Counted from the stretch's first letter, positions 1 through 9,068 are shown. The stretch is DNA of 64,000 bases from Sediminimonas sp. (GCF_024637375.1 NZ_JAGXFK010000036.1:22945-86944); one strand, 5' to 3'. Translations and numbers: made by a program. The notes: generated from the letters alone by a model not told the origin.

Positions 1-595
1 GGGTGCGGTGCTCGATCCACTTGAACGGCTCCAGCGGAATGCCCTCGGCCGGATCCTGCTCGTCGATGAGCCGCAGCTCGCGCCCGGTGGCGCGATCGAA
101 CCGGAAATACCGTTGGTCGCGATGGATATAGGCGCGCGGTGTCCAGCGCTGCGCGCCGCGCTTCCAGTCAATCTCGATTGCGGAGAACCCCTTGCCGAGC
201 GCGTCGAGCATGTCCTCAATCAGGTCGGGGAAGGCATCGCTCATGGCGATGGTCTCGCGCACGTCCTCGGCGATCTCCTGGTCGCGCGGATCCTCGGAGG
301 CGGGCTCGACGACGGGCTCCACGCCGGAGACCGCGCGCTTGCGCACGCCCAGCACCGAGGCGTAGTGCGGGTCGCGCTCCTCCATTTCCTCGGCCAGCAC
401 CAGGTAGTCGTGGGTGTTGCCGTCGTCGCAGGCGCGCAGGATCGCGGCGAGCCGCTGGGGTGTCAGCCCCGGCGCCACGCTGGGGCCGAACGCCTGGCGC
501 ACGCCGGTCAGGCCGGGCTCGGCCTGCATCTTCGTCAGCTCGGCACGGCGCACCGGGCGGCCGTAAGGGTCGAGAAGTGTTGGGGTTCGGGCCAT
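1..595 (-). CDS. DUF935 / Mu gp29-like portal protein (N-terminal part; truncated by window edge)
   Basis: Manual translation from the ATG at 595: MARTPTLLDPYGRPVRRAELTKMQAEPGLTGVRQAFGPSVAPGLTPQRLAAILRACDDGNTHDYLVLAEEMEERDPHYASVLGVRKRAVSG...; open to position 1, so absent from the ORF track. Confidence 0.85.
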   Translation of the reverse strand, partial: MARTPTLLDPYGRPVRRAELTKMQAEPGLTGVRQAFGPSVAPGLTPQRLAAILRACDDGNTHDYLVLAEEMEERDPHYASVLGVRKRAVSGVEPVVEPASEDPRDQEIAEDVRETIAMSDAFPDLIEDMLDALGKGFSAIEIDWKRGAQRWTPRAYIHRDQRYFRFDRATGRELRLIDEQDPAEGIPLEPFKWIEHRT

Positions 596-603
596 GGTCT
601 CTC

Positions 604-1300
604 CTACCTATCGCCGGCCGGGTCGGGCGGCACGTCCAGCGCCGCGGCAATCCGGTCGCAGGCCGCCTTGAAATACGCCCGATCGCGCTCGATGCCGATG
701 AAGCGCCGCCCCTCCAGCGCGCAGGCCACGCCGGTCGAGCCGACGCCCATGAAGGGGTCGCAGATCACTTCCGCCTCGGGGAGTTGCTCCAGGCACCACC
801 GCATCAGGTCCACCGGCTTCTGGGTCGGGTGCTGGCGCGTGCCGTCGCGGTTCGAGTGCCGCCCGTGATAGCACAACGAGAAAGCGTCCAGGCGCGCGCC
901 CTTCAGGCTCGTGATCGCCAGCTCGCCCTTGGAATAGGACGGCATGCCCTGCCGCTTGTCCCAGTAGAGCCAGCGCCCACCCTGGGGCAGATGGTGTGCG
1001 AAGTACTGCCCGCCCCATATGATCCATGCCGGCGCGAGCTGCGCGCACATCTGCAAAACGATAGGGGGGGGGGGCAACGTCCCAGCTGCCCCGGGCATAG
1101 CGGCGCGCCGTGCGCGGCACCTTCTTGCCGTTCTTGCGTCGGGAATACCCGCCGCCGCGATGCCCGTAGCCCTGGCCGATGCCGTAGGGCGGGTCGGTCA
1201 CGACGGCGTCGACCCCTTCAAGGAAGGGCATGATCCGCGCGCAGTCGCCGCGATAGAGCGTGGCGGTGCCGATCTGCCGCTTTTCCACGTAGCGCTCCAT
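604..1300 (-). CDS. DNA methyltransferase (DPPY-type amino-methyltransferase), currently out of frame at a poly-C tract
   Basis: N-terminal part in one frame (MERYVEKRQIGTATLYRGDCARIMPFLEGVDAVVTDPPYGIGQGYGHRGGGYSRRKNGKKVPRTARRYARGSWDVAPPP), C-terminal part in another (...IVLQMCAQLAPAWIIWGGQYFAHHLPQ...HPTQKPVDLMRWCLEQ...DPFMGVGSTGVACALEGRRFIGIE); switch falls on the G11 run 1064..1074. Confidence 0.85.
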
Positions 1301-2682
1301 CACCAAACTCCTCTGCCTGCGCCGAACCCGGCCGTGGCGCGCACCGGCCGGTCGGTATCCCGCGCCCCGCGCGTGACGGGTCGATAGTCGAAGGGCTGAT
1401 AGTCGATCTGCGCCGAGGCCACCGCCAGCGCGCCGGCCCAGAAGCGGTCGGCGTGCCCGTCGGTCTCGCCATCGGCCACCAGGCGGCGGATACCCGTCGC
1501 GCCGACCTGGCTCTTGATCGCGTGCAGGTCCGCGCGCAGGCGCGGATCGCCGGCGGGAATGCGGATCCTGCGATCCTGCATCCGGTCCTTGAGCCCGGTG
1601 GCCATGTCGAGCTTCGCGGCCGAGGTGAACATCACACCGTCGACGCGGCTTTCGCCGTGGGTGCGCTTGGCGTCCTCGACGGGCTTTTCGCCCATGCCGG
1701 TCTGGTCCATGGCGCAGCGCACTACGCGGTAGCGCGCGAAGGCATCCGCCAGCAGGTGATCCTGCTCGGCGAAGGTGGCCCGCCGCCGAACGATGATCTC
1801 GCGCGTCCAGAGCACGTCGCCAACCTGCTCGAGCACCCAGATCACGAACAGGTCGTTGCGCGCGGCGATATCCACGCCCACGAAGCAGGGGCCGCCCTGG
1901 TAATGGCCGGGCTCGCCCGCGGCCTCGCTCTCGCAGCCCGAGATGAGCTCGTAATCCAGCCAGCTCGATGCTTCGTCCATCCACTTGAGCTCGAACTCCT
2001 GAGCCCAGGCGTCCTCGTCCGCGATGCCCGCACGCAGCTCGTCGATGTCCACGTCGAGCCCCTCGGCGACAGCCTGGTAGATGTCGACCATGTGCTTCGA
2101 CCAGGTGTCGTCCTCGGCCGTCATCAGCTCGTAGAACTTGTTGCCCTTGCCGTTGGGTGTGGAGATCACCCTGATCTTGTGCCCGCCGCGTGCAGCGACG
2201 GGAAAGGCCGAGGCCCAGATGCGGCGGCTGTCCTGGTGAAAGGCGAACTCGTCGAGCAGCAGGTTGCCGCCGAAGCCGCGCGCCGCGTCGGGGCTGGCCG
2301 AAAGCGCGGTGACACGGCTGCCGCCGGGGAAGCGCACCTCGTGCGTCTTGTAGCGGGCGTCGAGCTCCGGGGCGTAGAACTCGCCCTCGTCGAACTCCGG
2401 GGTGCCCTGCCGGGCGAGCTCGTTATAGACCGCGTAATACCCCCTTGTGATAGGCTTCAACGCATCTTCAAGGGCCTCTTTCGCGGTCGCCTCCGATCGC
2501 GACAGGATCGTCCAGCGCACCTTGCGCCGCTGCATCTCCGCCTGGATGCAATCGTCCACGATCTCGCCGCAGGAGCCGAAGGTCTTGCCGCCGCGCCGGG
2601 TGAACATGCCGATCTTGAAGCGCGCGGCATCCGATATCCACGCCTTCTGGTAGGGCAGGAAGGTGATGACGGGCTGGGCCAT
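1300..2682 (-). CDS. Phage terminase large subunit (Mu gp28-like)
   Basis: MAQPVITFLPYQKAWISDAARFKIGMFTRRGGKTFGS...; Walker-A-like RRGGKTF, LLLDEFAF, C-terminal nuclease-like region; stop overlaps the methyltransferase ATG (TGATG). Confidence 0.9.
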   Translation of the reverse strand: MAQPVITFLPYQKAWISDAARFKIGMFTRRGGKTFGSCGEIVDDCIQAEMQRRKVRWTILSRSEATAKEALEDALKPITRGYYAVYNELARQGTPEFDEGEFYAPELDARYKTHEVRFPGGSRVTALSASPDAARGFGGNLLLDEFAFHQDSRRIWASAFPVAARGGHKIRVISTPNGKGNKFYELMTAEDDTWSKHMVDIYQAVAEGLDVDIDELRAGIADEDAWAQEFELKWMDEASSWLDYELISGCESEAAGEPGHYQGGPCFVGVDIAARNDLFVIWVLEQVGDVLWTREIIVRRRATFAEQDHLLADAFARYRVVRCAMDQTGMGEKPVEDAKRTHGESRVDGVMFTSAAKLDMATGLKDRMQDRRIRIPAGDPRLRADLHAIKSQVGATGIRRLVADGETDGHADRFWAGALAVASAQIDYQPFDYRPVTRGARDTDRPVRATAGFGAGRGVW

Positions 2683-2981
2683 CAGGCTTCCTGCCAGTAG
2701 CCGTTGCGCAGCCAGCCGTGCCAACCGCAGTTCAGCTGACGCACCGAAGGCGCCAGCGTCGGCTCGGTAAGCGATCCGTTCCACGCCCAGGACGGCTCAT
2801 GCGCCGGCTTGGCCCCCTTCCGGATGGAAACGCGGCACGGCCCTTCGCAGCCACAGGGGCAGAAGAACCACATGCCGACCGACCCATCGGGCTCCACTCT
2901 TGTCAGGTCGATGTGGACGCTTCCCGGCAACGCCAAACGGCGATGTTCCGCGCGATCGGCGATATGAATGGCGCGGATCAT
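2682..2981 (-). CDS. DUF6527-like phage protein
   Basis: MIRAIHIADRAEHRRLALPGSVHIDLTRVEPDGSVGMWFFCPCGCEGPCRVSI...; Cys-rich CPCGCEGPC motif. Confidence 0.65.
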   Translation of the reverse strand: MIRAIHIADRAEHRRLALPGSVHIDLTRVEPDGSVGMWFFCPCGCEGPCRVSIRKGAKPAHEPSWAWNGSLTEPTLAPSVRQLNCGWHGWLRNGYWQEA

Positions 2982-3181
2982 TGGGCTGCCTCGCGCATGG
3001 AGATCAGATAGGGCTTTCCCTTGCGCCATGCGACCAGGCAGCGCATGCCCAGGTGCTCGAAGCGCTGGCGCCGCCCGAACAGGAAGGCGAGCGCGGCAGG
3101 CCTGAACGGCCCGCGCCGCCAGTTGTGATCGCCAACCAGGACGACTGCGCCACAGGCAAGATCGATTGCCGGCTCCATCAC
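2978..3181 (-). CDS. Hypothetical phage protein
   Basis: 67 aa ORF with start/stop overlaps with both neighbours on the same strand. Confidence 0.5.
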   Translation of the reverse strand: MMEPAIDLACGAVVLVGDHNWRRGPFRPAALAFLFGRRQRFEHLGMRCLVAWRKGKPYLISMREAAQ

Positions 3182-3366
3182 ACCACCCCGACCAGCAGAG
3201 CGGCCACCAGGAGCCAGACACCGGCGGCACCGACGATCAGCAGCGGCACGTGCCGCCAGAACGTGCCCGCCCGATCCGCCGCCCAGATGCCCGCGATCAA
3301 AAACCCCGCCGCCGGCAGCAAGGCCAGCACCCCCGCTGCGATGATATGCAAAACCCAGTCCAGCAT
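3178..3366 (-). CDS. Small membrane protein (phage)
   Basis: 62 aa, two hydrophobic segments, overlaps the next gene. Confidence 0.5.
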   Translation of the reverse strand: MLDWVLHIIAAGVLALLPAAGFLIAGIWAADRAGTFWRHVPLLIVGAAGVWLLVAALLVGVV

Positions 3367-3382
3367 GATATGCCTCCTCCTG

Positions 3383-3919
3383 TCAGCCGAAGCCCATGAT
3401 TTCCCGCGCCTTGGTCGCGGCCGCCTCGTCGATCGCCCCGTCGGCCACGGCCTCGTCGAGCCGCGCCGACTGCGCCTCGCGCTCCGCCCTCAGGATGCCA
3501 TCGCGCAGCGAGGTCGAGCGGATCAGGTTGTTGAGCGCCGTGGTCAGATCCTTCATGCCCCGCGGGTCGGGCATCGCGTCCGGATCGGCCATCATCATCT
3601 GCAACCGCCACTGGATCGTGGTGAGCTGCTGGAAGAGCGCCGAGGTCACGTCGACCTCCTCCTTGAGGCTCGCCTCCTCCAGGAAGGTGCGAATTTCCTC
3701 CTGCGCCTGATCCTGCATCCGCGCGTAGTCGCGGAACTCCTGGCCGTAGGCGTGCAGCGCGGACTTGCCGACGCGCAGCTCGAGCCCGGCCTCCTCGAGG
3801 CGGAAGTTCAGCGCCTCGGCCAACTCCTCGTAGCCGGCAAACCCGCGCGCGCGCAGCTCCTCCTGGAGCCACCCGCGCAGCTCCGGTGGCAGCAGGTCGA
3901 TCTTGCGGGGTTGCGGCAT
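3383..3919 (-). CDS. DUF3486 family protein (Mu gp27-like)
   Basis: MPQPRKIDLLPPELRGWLQEELRARGFAGYEELAEALN...; position beside gp28-like terminase. Confidence 0.85.
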   Translation of the reverse strand: MPQPRKIDLLPPELRGWLQEELRARGFAGYEELAEALNFRLEEAGLELRVGKSALHAYGQEFRDYARMQDQAQEEIRTFLEEASLKEEVDVTSALFQQLTTIQWRLQMMMADPDAMPDPRGMKDLTTALNNLIRSTSLRDGILRAEREAQSARLDEAVADGAIDEAAATKAREIMGFG

Positions 3920-3922
3920 GGA

Positions 3923-4222
3923 TCAGCTCCTCGGGCGAGGGCGCTGGATGTCGGGATGGCTCGACGCGCCGCGCGCGATCTCCACGCCGTCGCCGGTCGC
4001 GGTGACCACCACGAAATCGGCCCGATCGTCGTAATCGACGAAGCCGTTCTCGCGCAGCCAGGCGAGCTCGGTAATCACCTGGCTGCGCGTCGAGGTGACG
4101 CCGAGGCCGGCCAGGACATCCGTCAGGATCGCCGCGTTCGAGGTGTACTCGGCGCATTGCTCCAGGTGCCTCAGGATTGCGAGGCGGCGATGCCGCCGCA
4201 GGGTTTCGGAATAACTGCTCAT
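3923..4222 (-). CDS. Mu gp26-like / winged-helix-like phage protein
   Basis: LRRHRRLAILRHLEQCAEYTSNAAILTDVLAGLGVTSTRSQVITELAWLRENGFVDYD; syntenic with Mu gp26. Confidence 0.7.
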   Translation of the reverse strand: MSSYSETLRRHRRLAILRHLEQCAEYTSNAAILTDVLAGLGVTSTRSQVITELAWLRENGFVDYDDRADFVVVTATGDGVEIARGASSHPDIQRPRPRS

Positions 4223-4587
4223 CTGTTTCTACCCCCTTCGAGAAGGTGATCCTCGTGCCGCGTCACGACCCGCTCGAGCCGGGCGAGGATTTCATTCTGT
4301 CCGCTCATCGACGCCGACATGGCGCTCATCGACCCGGCCATCTCCGTGAGCCGCAGCTCCAGCCGGTGGGTCTCGTCGCGCCCCGGCATGTCGTGGACCG
4401 TCTGCTCGAGCCGGGCGATCCGCGCCTCCAGGCTGTCCATGCGCTTTGAGCCCTCGTGCAGCCGGCCGTCGACAGCCTTTCCGCGCGTACGCACCCAGGT
4501 GAAGACCACAGCCGCGATCGACAGAATGAAGCTCGCGGACTTCAGCCCGATATCGATCACGTCCGCCATCATGCAGGCGCCTCGCAC
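4219..4587 (-). CDS. DUF2730 family protein (Mu gp25-like)
   Basis: N-terminal TM followed by coiled coil; position between gp26-like and lysis genes. Confidence 0.7.
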   Translation of the reverse strand: MRGACMMADVIDIGLKSASFILSIAAVVFTWVRTRGKAVDGRLHEGSKRMDSLEARIARLEQTVHDMPGRDETHRLELRLTEMAGSMSAMSASMSGQNEILARLERVVTRHEDHLLEGGRNR

Positions 4588-4787
4588 CCGGCCGCAAAAC
4601 CGCGCAGAAGACGGGTCCCCGTCTCGATCGCCGCCGCGTCATCCGAGCTTGCCAGCGCCCGCGCATGGGCGCGGGCCAGCGACTCCAGCCCAGAGCAGAT
4701 GGCTTCACCGCTTGGGCGCACCGCCGTCTCCGTATTGCTGCAGCCAGCTGCGATCATCATCACCGCCATCAGTGCCGCTCGTCGCAT
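4569..4787 (-). CDS. Small lipoprotein, candidate o-spanin (Rz1-like)
   Basis: MRRAALMAVMMIAAGCSNTE lipobox; overlaps upstream TM/coiled-coil ORF out of frame. Confidence 0.6.
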   Translation of the reverse strand: MRRAALMAVMMIAAGCSNTETAVRPSGEAICSGLESLARAHARALASSDDAAAIETGTRLLRGFAAGCEAPA

Positions 4788-4947
4788 CGTCGATCCTTTC
4801 GCGTGTCTTCTGGTAGTCCTGCGCCGCCTGCGCCGCGACCTCCTGCTCGGTCTCGCGGCGCCCCTTGCGGCGCGAGCGGGCCATCAGCGCAAAGAGCGCC
4901 CCCACCGCGGCGGCGATGCCCAGCAGGATTTCGACAACGCCGCTCAT
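4705..4947 (-). CDS. Small TM + charged helix protein, candidate i-spanin (Rz-like)
   Basis: MSGVVEILLGIAAAVGALFALMARSRRKGRRETEQEVAAQAAQDYQKTRERID; precedes and overlaps the lipoprotein ORF. Confidence 0.6.
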   Translation of the reverse strand: MSGVVEILLGIAAAVGALFALMARSRRKGRRETEQEVAAQAAQDYQKTRERIDDATSGTDGGDDDRSWLQQYGDGGAPKR

Positions 4948-5198
4948 GTCAGCACCCGCCGGAACACCAGCCGGAAGCGCGGCGCCCGGCGCTCCAGCCA
5001 CGCCCAGAGCCCGAACAGCGCCGGCATGATCGCGACGACGAAGTCGAGCAGCTGGCGCTCGCCGGCAAAGCCGAGGCGCTCGATCCAGCCGGCAACGTCG
5101 ATGCCCGCCGCCTGGGCGAGCACGGTGACGATCAGCAGGATCTGGGCGTAGAAGCTCCGCGCGTGCCAGGCAGGGAGTTCGGGGGCGGTCTCGCTCAT
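4944..5198 (-). CDS. Candidate holin
   Basis: 84 aa, two hydrophobic segments, directly after the endolysin gene. Confidence 0.55.
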   Translation of the reverse strand: MSETAPELPAWHARSFYAQILLIVTVLAQAAGIDVAGWIERLGFAGERQLLDFVVAIMPALFGLWAWLERRAPRFRLVFRRVLT

Positions 5199-6052
5199 TC
5201 CGGCGGCTCCTTGAGATAGTTCTCCACGACCCAGCCCTCGGCGCCGCCGAAGGCCACTTTCACCCAGCGGCGCCCGGAGAAGCTGCCCGCCTTGACAACC
5301 GGCACCAATGTGCCGTCGGGGATGCGATCGATGACGTTGGGGTTGAAGCTCGGCCAGCGGCGCATGTTGAGCGGGTCGCCGCGGGTGTCGACCTGCATCA
5401 GCTCGTCGCCGTCGATGTCATCCGCTGCGGCATCGGCCTGCCACTCGGCCGGCTCCTCGCGGCCGACGATGCGCGCGCGGACATGGCTCAGGGGGAAAAG
5501 CGGGTTGGTGTCGACCTTGCGGCCGGGCGAGATGTACCAGTGGGTGACGATATCCTCGAGTGCGTCGCACCCGTCGAACAGCGCCTCCAGCAGCCGCAGG
5601 ACCGCCTCGATCTGCTCTTCGGGATAGGCCATCCAGAGACCGTGGCCATGCGCCTCGGTGCGCAGCTCCTGGATGCCGTAGGTGTTGATGTCGAACTCCT
5701 CGCCATACCAGGCCCGCGCAAAGCCGCCAGGCGCGGCCTCCATGCGGCCGGGATTGACAATCTCGATGCCGACCGAGAAGGCGTTGACGTGATCGCGGCC
5801 GTGGTAGTGCGATCTTCCCGCATGGTTCGCCCGCACGCCCACCGGGACCTGCTGGACAACCCGGCCGTCGCGCTCGATCACGAAATGCACCGACACCTTG
5901 CGCGCGTTGTCGGCCAGGTACCTGGCCGCGGCGCCCGGCGTCAGCCGGCTGGCGGTGTCGTGGAGCACCACGACGGTGGGGGTGATTTGTCCTCCGGTCC
6001 AGCGCGCCTCCGTAAAGGAAACACCCTCGACCCGGCCATCCTTGAGTTGCAT
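5195..6052 (-). CDS. N-acetylmuramoyl-L-alanine amidase endolysin with C-terminal SH3-like domain
   Basis: TPTVVVLHDTASRLTPGAAARYLADNARKVSVHFVIERDGRVVQQVPVGVRANHAGRS; C-terminal SGRRWVKVAFGGAEGWVVENYL. Confidence 0.88.
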   Translation of the reverse strand: MQLKDGRVEGVSFTEARWTGGQITPTVVVLHDTASRLTPGAAARYLADNARKVSVHFVIERDGRVVQQVPVGVRANHAGRSHYHGRDHVNAFSVGIEIVNPGRMEAAPGGFARAWYGEEFDINTYGIQELRTEAHGHGLWMAYPEEQIEAVLRLLEALFDGCDALEDIVTHWYISPGRKVDTNPLFPLSHVRARIVGREEPAEWQADAAADDIDGDELMQVDTRGDPLNMRRWPSFNPNVIDRIPDGTLVPVVKAGSFSGRRWVKVAFGGAEGWVVENYLKEPPE

Positions 6053-6177
6053 GCGTGCCTCCGGGTTCTACGACCCGACAGTCGCATGCACCGGCACGGC
6101 AATTCAGTCTTGAATGTATTCAGGGGGAACGGTGTTTTGCGCGGCGCAAGGTGCTTCGCAAGGTTGCAGGCGCCGGC

Positions 6178-6558
6178 TCAGCTGTCAAATGGCAGATCCA
6201 TCTGGCCGCTGTCGCGGTCGATCTGCGCACGATAGTTGGACACGGTGCGAATATGGAGGTCGCACGCCAGCGCGACCTCCTGAAGCGAGTGGCCCTTGCG
6301 CAGCATACGCATGGCGCGCGCCCGCCGCGCGCCGACGCCGCGGGCGCCGGCCGTCGGTAGCGTGAGCTTGCCGGGCCCGAAGGTGTCGATCATCGCCTGC
6401 GCTTCCGCCTCACCCACGAGGCGCGCCAGCATGGACCCTGTTGCGCGCACCGGGATCGATATCTGCGTACCGCCCCGCGCCCCCAGAAGGCGCAGGGCGG
6501 CGGCCTCGCCGATCACCTCGGCAATCTCGGCAGCGACCGCGGGAAGATAGTTACCCAT
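6178..6558 (-). CDS. Mor-like middle/late transcription activator
   Basis: MGNYLPAVAAEIAEVIGEAAALRLLGARGGTQISIPV...MRMLRKGHSLQEVALACDLHIRTVSNYRAQ. Confidence 0.8.
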   Translation of the reverse strand: MGNYLPAVAAEIAEVIGEAAALRLLGARGGTQISIPVRATGSMLARLVGEAEAQAMIDTFGPGKLTLPTAGARGVGARRARAMRMLRKGHSLQEVALACDLHIRTVSNYRAQIDRDSGQMDLPFDS

Positions 6559-6811
6559 CGCCCGCCCCCTTTGACCGGCGGCGCGGCCTCCGGTGGTTGG
6601 GCATGTGGCTGGGCACGACGGTGGTGACCACCTGGCCGCGCAGCTTGTAGGTGAAGCCGCCGACGCGCACGCCGCAGGCGCCCGGGTGCGCCATGGCGCG
6701 ATCGACCTTACGCCCGACCTCGCGCCGATGCGTCTCGACATCGATGCGAAGGACGCGCTCCAGGTAGCGCAGCAGCGCGTGATCGGAGACTTCAGCGACC
6801 GGCTTTTTCAT
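6551..6811 (-). CDS. Hypothetical Mu-like phage protein
   Basis: MKKPVAEVSDHALLRYLERVLRIDVETHRREVGRKVDRA...; between gp16 and Mor. Confidence 0.6.
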   Translation of the reverse strand: MKKPVAEVSDHALLRYLERVLRIDVETHRREVGRKVDRAMAHPGACGVRVGGFTYKLRGQVVTTVVPSHMPNHRRPRRRSKGAGDG

Positions 6812-7263
6812 CTGCCGCGCTCCTGCTCGTCCACCTCGATGCCGGCGCGTTCGCACCAGTCCAGCAGCGCCTGGATGACCGTGTCGATCTTCTCCCAGTC
6901 GCGCAGCATGTCGATATCGGCCGGCATCGAGCCCCAGGCATCGCCGAAGCGGCGGCGGATGAAGGCGTTAAGCCCGGCGCGTCCGGGCTGCTTGAGTTCG
7001 CCCGCGTCGCCCAGCAGGCGCCAGAGCACATGCACCAGGCGCAGGTCGGCGCGCGGCGCGCGCGGGTGGCGCACGCGCCCCGGCGTCGGATCGAAACCAG
7101 ATGCCTTGAGGCGATCCACCACCAGTCGCAGATCGGCCTCGGTCATGTCCCGCATGCTGGCCTTGCCCGTCGTGGCGTGCTGCAGGTCGCGGCGCGCATC
7201 GGCGTCGAGGCCCAGCTCGCGACACCCGACATGGATCATCTTCTGAAGGTCGCGCGCGCCCAT
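6808..7263 (-). CDS. Mu gp16-like (DUF1018) protein
   Basis: MGARDLQKMIHVGCRELGLDADARRDLQHATTGKASMRDMTEADLRLVVDRLKASGF. Confidence 0.85.
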   Translation of the reverse strand: MGARDLQKMIHVGCRELGLDADARRDLQHATTGKASMRDMTEADLRLVVDRLKASGFDPTPGRVRHPRAPRADLRLVHVLWRLLGDAGELKQPGRAGLNAFIRRRFGDAWGSMPADIDMLRDWEKIDTVIQALLDWCERAGIEVDEQERGR

Positions 7264-7264
7264 G

Positions 7265-7477
7265 TCACACCTCCTCCACCGTGCCCGCCTGCTCCAGCGC
7301 CATCCGCGCCAGCGCCGCGCGGATCATCGCGTGCTGCAGCTCGTCCATGCCGATGACAAAGACCCGGTCGTCGATGCGCAGCTCCAGCCTTGCGTCGTCC
7401 ACCAGCTTCACCTGCCCGGCCGCGCGGGGCCCCTTGTCGCGGACCGGCAGATCTATGATCGCGATCTGATCTGCCAT
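7265..7477 (-). CDS. Hypothetical phage protein
   Basis: 70 aa ORF in tightly packed early operon. Confidence 0.5.
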   Translation of the reverse strand: MADQIAIIDLPVRDKGPRAAGQVKLVDDARLELRIDDRVFVIGMDELQHAMIRAALARMALEQAGTVEEV

Positions 7478-7480
7478 GGA

Positions 7481-8131
7481 TCACACCCGTGCCAGGTCGA
7501 GCACGGCCGGCTCCCAGGCCGCCTCGGCGTGATCGCGCATGTAGCAGCGCACGTAGGTTTTCGAGCCGACCACCCGCATCGCGTCGCGGATCGCCCGCAT
7601 GGCACGCTGCCAGCGCGCATCCTCGATATCCAGCCGCAGGAGCATGAAGATTTCCGAGCGGTTGATCTGGCCTTCCTTGTCGGTATTGAAGGCGCGGGTA
7701 ACGATGGCGCGGATTTCCGGGCGGGCCTCAGCGGCCCACTCGTTGAGGCACTCGTCGATCAGCGTCTTGGCGATCTGCAACTCAGGCCCGAAATCCACCC
7801 GGTCGGCCACGGCAATCTGAACTCTGAAGCAGCCGTCATAGGACATCAGCGTCTTGTTGCCCTTGGCGCCGCCCAGCGTCAGCTCGTACTCCTGGGCAAG
7901 CAGGGCCTCCAGATCACCGACATCCTCGAAGACATGGGTCTTGAACCGCCGCATCTGCTCGCTCAGCGCCCTGGCATACCCCACGATCTTGCGCACCGTT
8001 TCGTCCTGCAGCTGATCCTGTGGCTTGACCACCTCAACGGGCACGAGCGCACCCTTGGCGTCGCGCATGTATGTCTTGCCGTCCATCTCGATCTGACCCG
8101 AGTGGATCGGGGCGGGCGTGTGTTCGGTCAT
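7481..8131 (-). CDS. DUF3164 family protein
   Basis: MDGKTYMRDAKGALVPVEVVKPQDQLQDETVRKIVGYARALSEQMRRFKTHVFEDVGDL... Confidence 0.85.
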   Translation of the reverse strand: MTEHTPAPIHSGQIEMDGKTYMRDAKGALVPVEVVKPQDQLQDETVRKIVGYARALSEQMRRFKTHVFEDVGDLEALLAQEYELTLGGAKGNKTLMSYDGCFRVQIAVADRVDFGPELQIAKTLIDECLNEWAAEARPEIRAIVTRAFNTDKEGQINRSEIFMLLRLDIEDARWQRAMRAIRDAMRVVGSKTYVRCYMRDHAEAAWEPAVLDLARV

Positions 8132-8352
8132 TGGTCATCTCCTGTTGAAGAGGGGGTTGAAGAGGCGGTTTGCACCTCATCGTTTTGGTGCTCGGGTGGC
8201 ACCAGCGCACCGGAGGCCACCAGCACGCCGGCCATCGCCTCAATCTCGTTCATAGTGCACAGCGTGGTGCCGCGCGGACCGAGAATGTCGATCTTGTGGA
8301 CCGCCTTTGCCGCCAGGCGCAGCATCTCGCTCTCCGCAAAGCGCTCAGTCAT
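8128..8352 (-). CDS. Hypothetical phage protein
   Basis: MTERFAESEMLRLAAKAVHKIDILGPRGTTLCTMNEIEAMAGVL; overlaps both neighbours. Confidence 0.5.
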   Translation of the reverse strand: MTERFAESEMLRLAAKAVHKIDILGPRGTTLCTMNEIEAMAGVLVASGALVPPEHQNDEVQTASSTPSSTGDDQ

Positions 8353-8698
8353 CTTCACCTCCATCGTCGAGGATCGCGTCGACCAGGTCGTCATGCGCCA
8401 CCGCCGTTTGCAAAAGCGCACCGGCAAGCTCCGAAACGGTGATCCCGCGCGCCTCGGCATGGGGGATGAGCGCATCGCGCAGCCCGTCGGGCGGATCGAG
8501 GATCACGAACCGCGTCCGACCGGCGGTGGGCCCTGTCTTGAAAAACGGGATGTCGGCGCCCTTGCGCCGCTCGCGGCTCAGTAAGTCCGAAACCGTTTTG
8601 CCACCCAATCCGAGCATTTCCGAGATTTCGCGCGGCGGATGCCCCTGCCGCGCAAGGTCGAGTATCCGGTCCCGGTGAGCTATCCGTGACTTACCCAT
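8345..8698 (-). CDS. HTH-containing small phage protein
   Basis: MGKSRIAHRDRILDLARQGHPPREISEMLGLGGKTVSDLLSRERRKG. Confidence 0.6.
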   Translation of the reverse strand: MGKSRIAHRDRILDLARQGHPPREISEMLGLGGKTVSDLLSRERRKGADIPFFKTGPTAGRTRFVILDPPDGLRDALIPHAEARGITVSELAGALLQTAVAHDDLVDAILDDGGEDD

Positions 8699-9068
8699 CA
8701 GAGCCTCCCTTGTTGATCGGGCAGCGGTTGCAGGCCCGGAACATGGTCACGTTGCGGGTGTTGGCGTTCGACAGCTTGCGCGACTTGGCACGCCAGTGCC
8801 GGCACTGGTCCAGCGGCATCACCCCCATCGCCGGGCAGTCGACGGTCTGCGCCTCGAAGGCGCCGCGATAGAGATCCTCGACCCGCGCCATGTCGCCCGG
8901 GTACTTGCCCGCGATCACGTTCGAGATCATGGCAGCAGACACACCCATACGCTTGGCGACGCGGTTCTGACTGGTCTCGGCGCAGGCCCGCGCCAGCCCC
9001 TCGACCCAGTCGGGGATGTCCGCGCCATAGGCCGCCCGCGCGCGCTCGATCGGTGTCACCTGGCTCAT
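8691..9068 (-). CDS. HTH-type phage regulator with Cys motif
   Basis: MSQVTPIERARAAYGADIPDWVEGLARACAETSQNRVAKRMGVSAAMISNVIAGKYPGD...FRACNRCPINKGG. Confidence 0.65.
   Translation of the reverse strand: MSQVTPIERARAAYGADIPDWVEGLARACAETSQNRVAKRMGVSAAMISNVIAGKYPGDMARVEDLYRGAFEAQTVDCPAMGVMPLDQCRHWRAKSRKLSNANTRNVTMFRACNRCPINKGGSDG

Noticed and set aside
2900-4249. Long + strand ORF (449 aa) opposite the phage structural/lysis genes
   Set aside because: Antisense mirror ORF from high GC codon bias; minus-strand ORFs match phage families and are densely packed.
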